Shown: positions 62,150 to 64,000 of the stretch, one piece after another
Layout of the letters: each line of letters opens with the position of its first letter
How positions within the stretch are numbered: the stretch's first letter is position 1
From: CAIUGU01 sp965279735
GTDB taxonomy: Bacteria > Pseudomonadota > Gammaproteobacteria > Steroidobacterales > Steroidobacteraceae
DNA length: 64,000 nucleotides
Direction of reading: 5' to 3'
Assembly: GCA_965279735.1 (NCBI GenBank)
Contig: OZ257260.1
Location: 3,844,001-3,908,000 of the forward strand
Program-made: the position numbers and the translations under genes
The notes under the pieces: model-generated
Seen by the model: only the letters and a program-made list of their open reading frames with translations
Databases searched by the model: none
What the model was told of the DNA's origin: nothing

Positions 62150-62254
62150 TTAGGCAAAGATCAGATAGTAGAGAGCGATTCCGTTGGCGAGCGCCAAGGT
62201 CATGGCGGCCAGCAGTGCCGGTACAAGGGGGTTGTCTCTCATGACTACGTCCAT
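62150..62254 (-). CDS. 34-residue small membrane peptide coupled to DUF883 gene
   Basis: The minus strand has ATG 62254 (GGGA upstream) and a TAA at 62150-62152, coding for 34 residues: an N-terminal MDVVMRDNPL then a single hydrophobic helix (VPALLAAMTLALANGIALYYLIF). Its stop overlaps the ribosome-binding site of the DUF883 gene, as in translationally coupled genes. I know no family for it. The hydrophobic pattern, start signal and overlap together support a real gene. Confidence 0.6.
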   Translation of the reverse strand: MDVVMRDNPLVPALLAAMTLALANGIALYYLIFA

Positions 62255-62354
62255 TGAGTTCCCGTGAGCGTTGAAGCGATAGTAGAAAGCTGCTGACCTC
62301 CCAGCCATCAGCCACCTGCGCGCCGTCAGGTCGGCAGCGTCCTACAGGCAGGGA

Positions 62355-63548
62355 TCAGCTGCGAGGTCCGAAGGTCGGGCCGTAGACGCGACGTTCCGGG
62401 GGTGCCTTTTTCCTGTTCTCCTTCTTGTCGGGCTTGTCGGAGCCGCCCTGGGCTTTGTCCGCAGCCGAGGCTTCCAGCTTTTCACTGTCTTTGCCGAAGG
62501 CGCCGAGGGAAATTGTGTTTTCAAGGGATTGCGAAAACGCTCCGACGAAGGCATTGCGCAGCACCCCGACGATGGCTTCGAGAATTCCGGCATCCGGGTT
62601 TTCCAGAGTCCCGGACAGCGGGATCAATGAAGCCACCTGATCCACAGGCTGGTTTTCAAAAATCTCGGCGACCCCTTCGACCAGGATTTCCCACAGCCGG
62701 CTCAAAGGATTGGGCTCCTCCTCTTTCGCGGTGTAGATGTTGACGTCCTGCATCAGCGGTTTGACGTAGCCCTTGAACGCGCCATCCTTGGCCGCGACCT
62801 CCGAATACAGTTCGAACGTGCCGCCTTCCGCGTCGACCTTCGCATACGCGCGCAGCCATGGATTGATCTGGACGAGCTGCACCTTCTCGAGTGTGAGGTT
62901 CACGTCAAACGTGGGCTTTTGTGCCGACGGATCCAATCGCCCCGCTATTTTCGCAGGAGCATTGCCCAGCATCTGGCCCTGCACCGAGAAGTCGGCAAAC
63001 GCCTCACGATCGCTGTCAGTCACGTTGGTGAGATTCACGACCTCTGCGCTGACATTGCTGGCAGTCAGCGCATCGCTTTTCGCAATGCCCGGTGCCTTGA
63101 AAGTCACCGTTCCGTCATGCACCTCGATCGTGTTGAAGCGGAACGGGAACAGATCCTCGAGTCGCGCGAACCAGTTGATGCCTTTTCCCAGCTGCGTTTT
63201 GTCGTCGTTTTCTTCCTGAACCAGATTCAGCGTTGGCGAGGAAAAATCAGCGGTGCCGACGATAGAGCCCTTGAACAGGCTGCGCCATTCGATCGCCAGG
63301 TCGACATGTTCGGACGTAAAGAAAGGGACTTCCCCGCCGTTCTCGCGAACGATCGTGATGTCGTTGACGCGATAGGCGCCGCGCCACAGCGCGATATCGA
63401 TGTCTTCCACATGACCGTCATAGCCCTTCAGCGCGACAAGGCGGTCGTTCACATAATCGAGCACGAAATAGGGCAGTGCGAGGCGCGCAATGAGCCCCAC
63501 TCCAATGAGCGCAATCACGATCAGCGGATATTTTGTTCGCCTGCGCAC
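62355..63548 (-). CDS. DUF748 domain-containing envelope protein (short form)
   Basis: The 397-residue protein has one N-terminal transmembrane helix (YPLIVIALIGVGLIARLALPYFVL) and then a periplasmic region with the DUF748/AsmA pattern: HVEDIDIALWRGAYRVNDITI, LAIEWRSLFKGSIVGTADFSSPTLNL and LTLEKVQLVQINPWLRAYAKVDAEGGTFELYSEVAAKDGAFKGYVKPL. A Lys/Ala-rich charged tail ends it (residues ~360-397). It is a shorter relative of the 996-residue protein at 8481; both may take part in envelope lipid homeostasis. Confidence 0.8.
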   Translation of the reverse strand: MRRRTKYPLIVIALIGVGLIARLALPYFVLDYVNDRLVALKGYDGHVEDIDIALWRGAYRVNDITIVRENGGEVPFFTSEHVDLAIEWRSLFKGSIVGTADFSSPTLNLVQEENDDKTQLGKGINWFARLEDLFPFRFNTIEVHDGTVTFKAPGIAKSDALTASNVSAEVVNLTNVTDSDREAFADFSVQGQMLGNAPAKIAGRLDPSAQKPTFDVNLTLEKVQLVQINPWLRAYAKVDAEGGTFELYSEVAAKDGAFKGYVKPLMQDVNIYTAKEEEPNPLSRLWEILVEGVAEIFENQPVDQVASLIPLSGTLENPDAGILEAIVGVLRNAFVGAFSQSLENTISLGAFGKDSEKLEASAADKAQGGSDKPDKKENRKKAPPERRVYGPTFGPRS

Positions 63549-63693
63549 GGTTGTCTGCCCTGACGGTTGGTAGGCAAACCGTAGCAGCAGACATTCAAGG
63601 CATCTGTCGCTGGTGACAGGAAGAACGTGTCGGAATTCACTGACAGGAACCTGCGGCGCTTTCTGTGCGCGGCGGGCTGCCCGGGATCGGCAG

Positions 63694-64000
63694 TCAGGGA
63701 GCGTCTTTCAGATAGCCTGTCTTGCTCGGGTCGCGCATGGTGAACGACACGAGCAGGCCAAGCGCGCAGAGCACCGTAACGTACCAGTAGAAGTACGACT
63801 CGGACCCTGCGGATTTCAGCCACAACGCAACGTATTCCGCGCTGCCGCCGAACAGCGCATTGCCGATGGCGTAGGAGAAGCCGACGCCCAGCGCACGCAC
63901 TTCCGCCGGGAACATCTCGGCTTTGATGAGGCCGCTGATGGACGTGTAGAAGCTGACGATGGCCAGCGCGAAGACCACCAGGAAGAACGCTGCGTAAGGA
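63694..64000 (-). CDS. MHS-family MFS transporter, C-terminal part (cut by window end)
   Basis: The frame is open through the right edge of the window, so only the last ~101 residues are seen. IKAEMFPAEVRALGVGFSYAIGNALFGGSAEYVALWLKSAG and FYWYVTVLCALGLLVSFTMRDPSKTGYL match the C-terminal helices of metabolite:proton symporters such as the alpha-ketoglutarate/proline-betaine group. The Glu-x-Phe-Pro-x-x-x-Arg loop (EMFPAEVRA) is the family marker. Substrate not determinable from this fragment. Confidence 0.82.
   Translation of the reverse strand, partial: PYAAFFLVVFALAIVSFYTSISGLIKAEMFPAEVRALGVGFSYAIGNALFGGSAEYVALWLKSAGSESYFYWYVTVLCALGLLVSFTMRDPSKTGYLKDAP

Overview
The window is a 64 kb piece of a high-GC bacterial chromosome. 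The gene set points to a Gram-negative proteobacterium, most likely a gammaproteobacterium of the Xanthomonadales/Nevskiales/Steroidobacterales type: a TonB-dependent receptor, OmpA-type and DUF748 envelope proteins, HtpX, AqpZ, a class I photolyase, proBA and a complete Mo-cofactor locus. The lineage is inferred from gene content; there is no rRNA or ribosomal protein gene here. I saw no tRNA, rRNA, CRISPR array or intact insertion sequence.

Layout. 1-8.5 kb: a drug-type MFS exporter preceded by a tiny membrane protein, a Tat-exported PhoX phosphatase, several small membrane proteins, phosphatidylserine synthase and an LhgO-like FAD oxidoreductase. 8.5-13.8 kb: a giant DUF748/AsmA-like envelope protein, aquaporin Z and a GlcD/D-2-hydroxyglutarate-type FAD dehydrogenase. 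13.8-20.8 kb: an accessory block with gene-poor flanks. It carries a three-gene operon of an OLD-family ATPase/TOPRIM nuclease, an SF1 UvrD-like helicase and a 518-residue protein with a DUF6883-like segment, plus an orphan Phd/YefM antitoxin. This resembles Gabija-type anti-phage systems but is larger and has an extra gene; it is the best candidate for an undescribed system.

20.9-30.8 kb: a peptide-scavenging block, all on the minus strand: TonB receptor, two secreted amidohydrolase paralogues with altered metal ligands, prolyl aminopeptidase and a POT peptide transporter, with two class V aminotransferase-fold enzymes upstream. 30.9-38 kb: a lipid-modification and photo-stress operon (photolyase, chalcone-isomerase-like protein, desaturase, COG2907 flavoprotein, DUF1365, cyclopropane synthase) ending at a TetR regulator. 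38-48.7 kb: HtpX, a very acidic small protein, acyl-CoA dehydrogenase, proB and proA (separated), a DUF6498 membrane protein, an Ig-repeat surface protein and an OmpA-family protein.

48.7-57.9 kb: the molybdenum locus. moeA-moaA-moaC-(hydrolase)-mobA/moaD fusion-moaE run on the minus strand and modABC on the plus strand from a shared divergent region that contains a good ModE-box match; a one-domain ModE-like regulator converges on modC. 57.9-64 kb: methylmalonate-semialdehyde dehydrogenase, a divergent Lrp/alanine dehydrogenase pair, a lipoprotein, a DUF883 protein coupled to a 34-residue membrane peptide, a second DUF748 protein and the C-terminus of an MHS-family MFS transporter cut by the window end.
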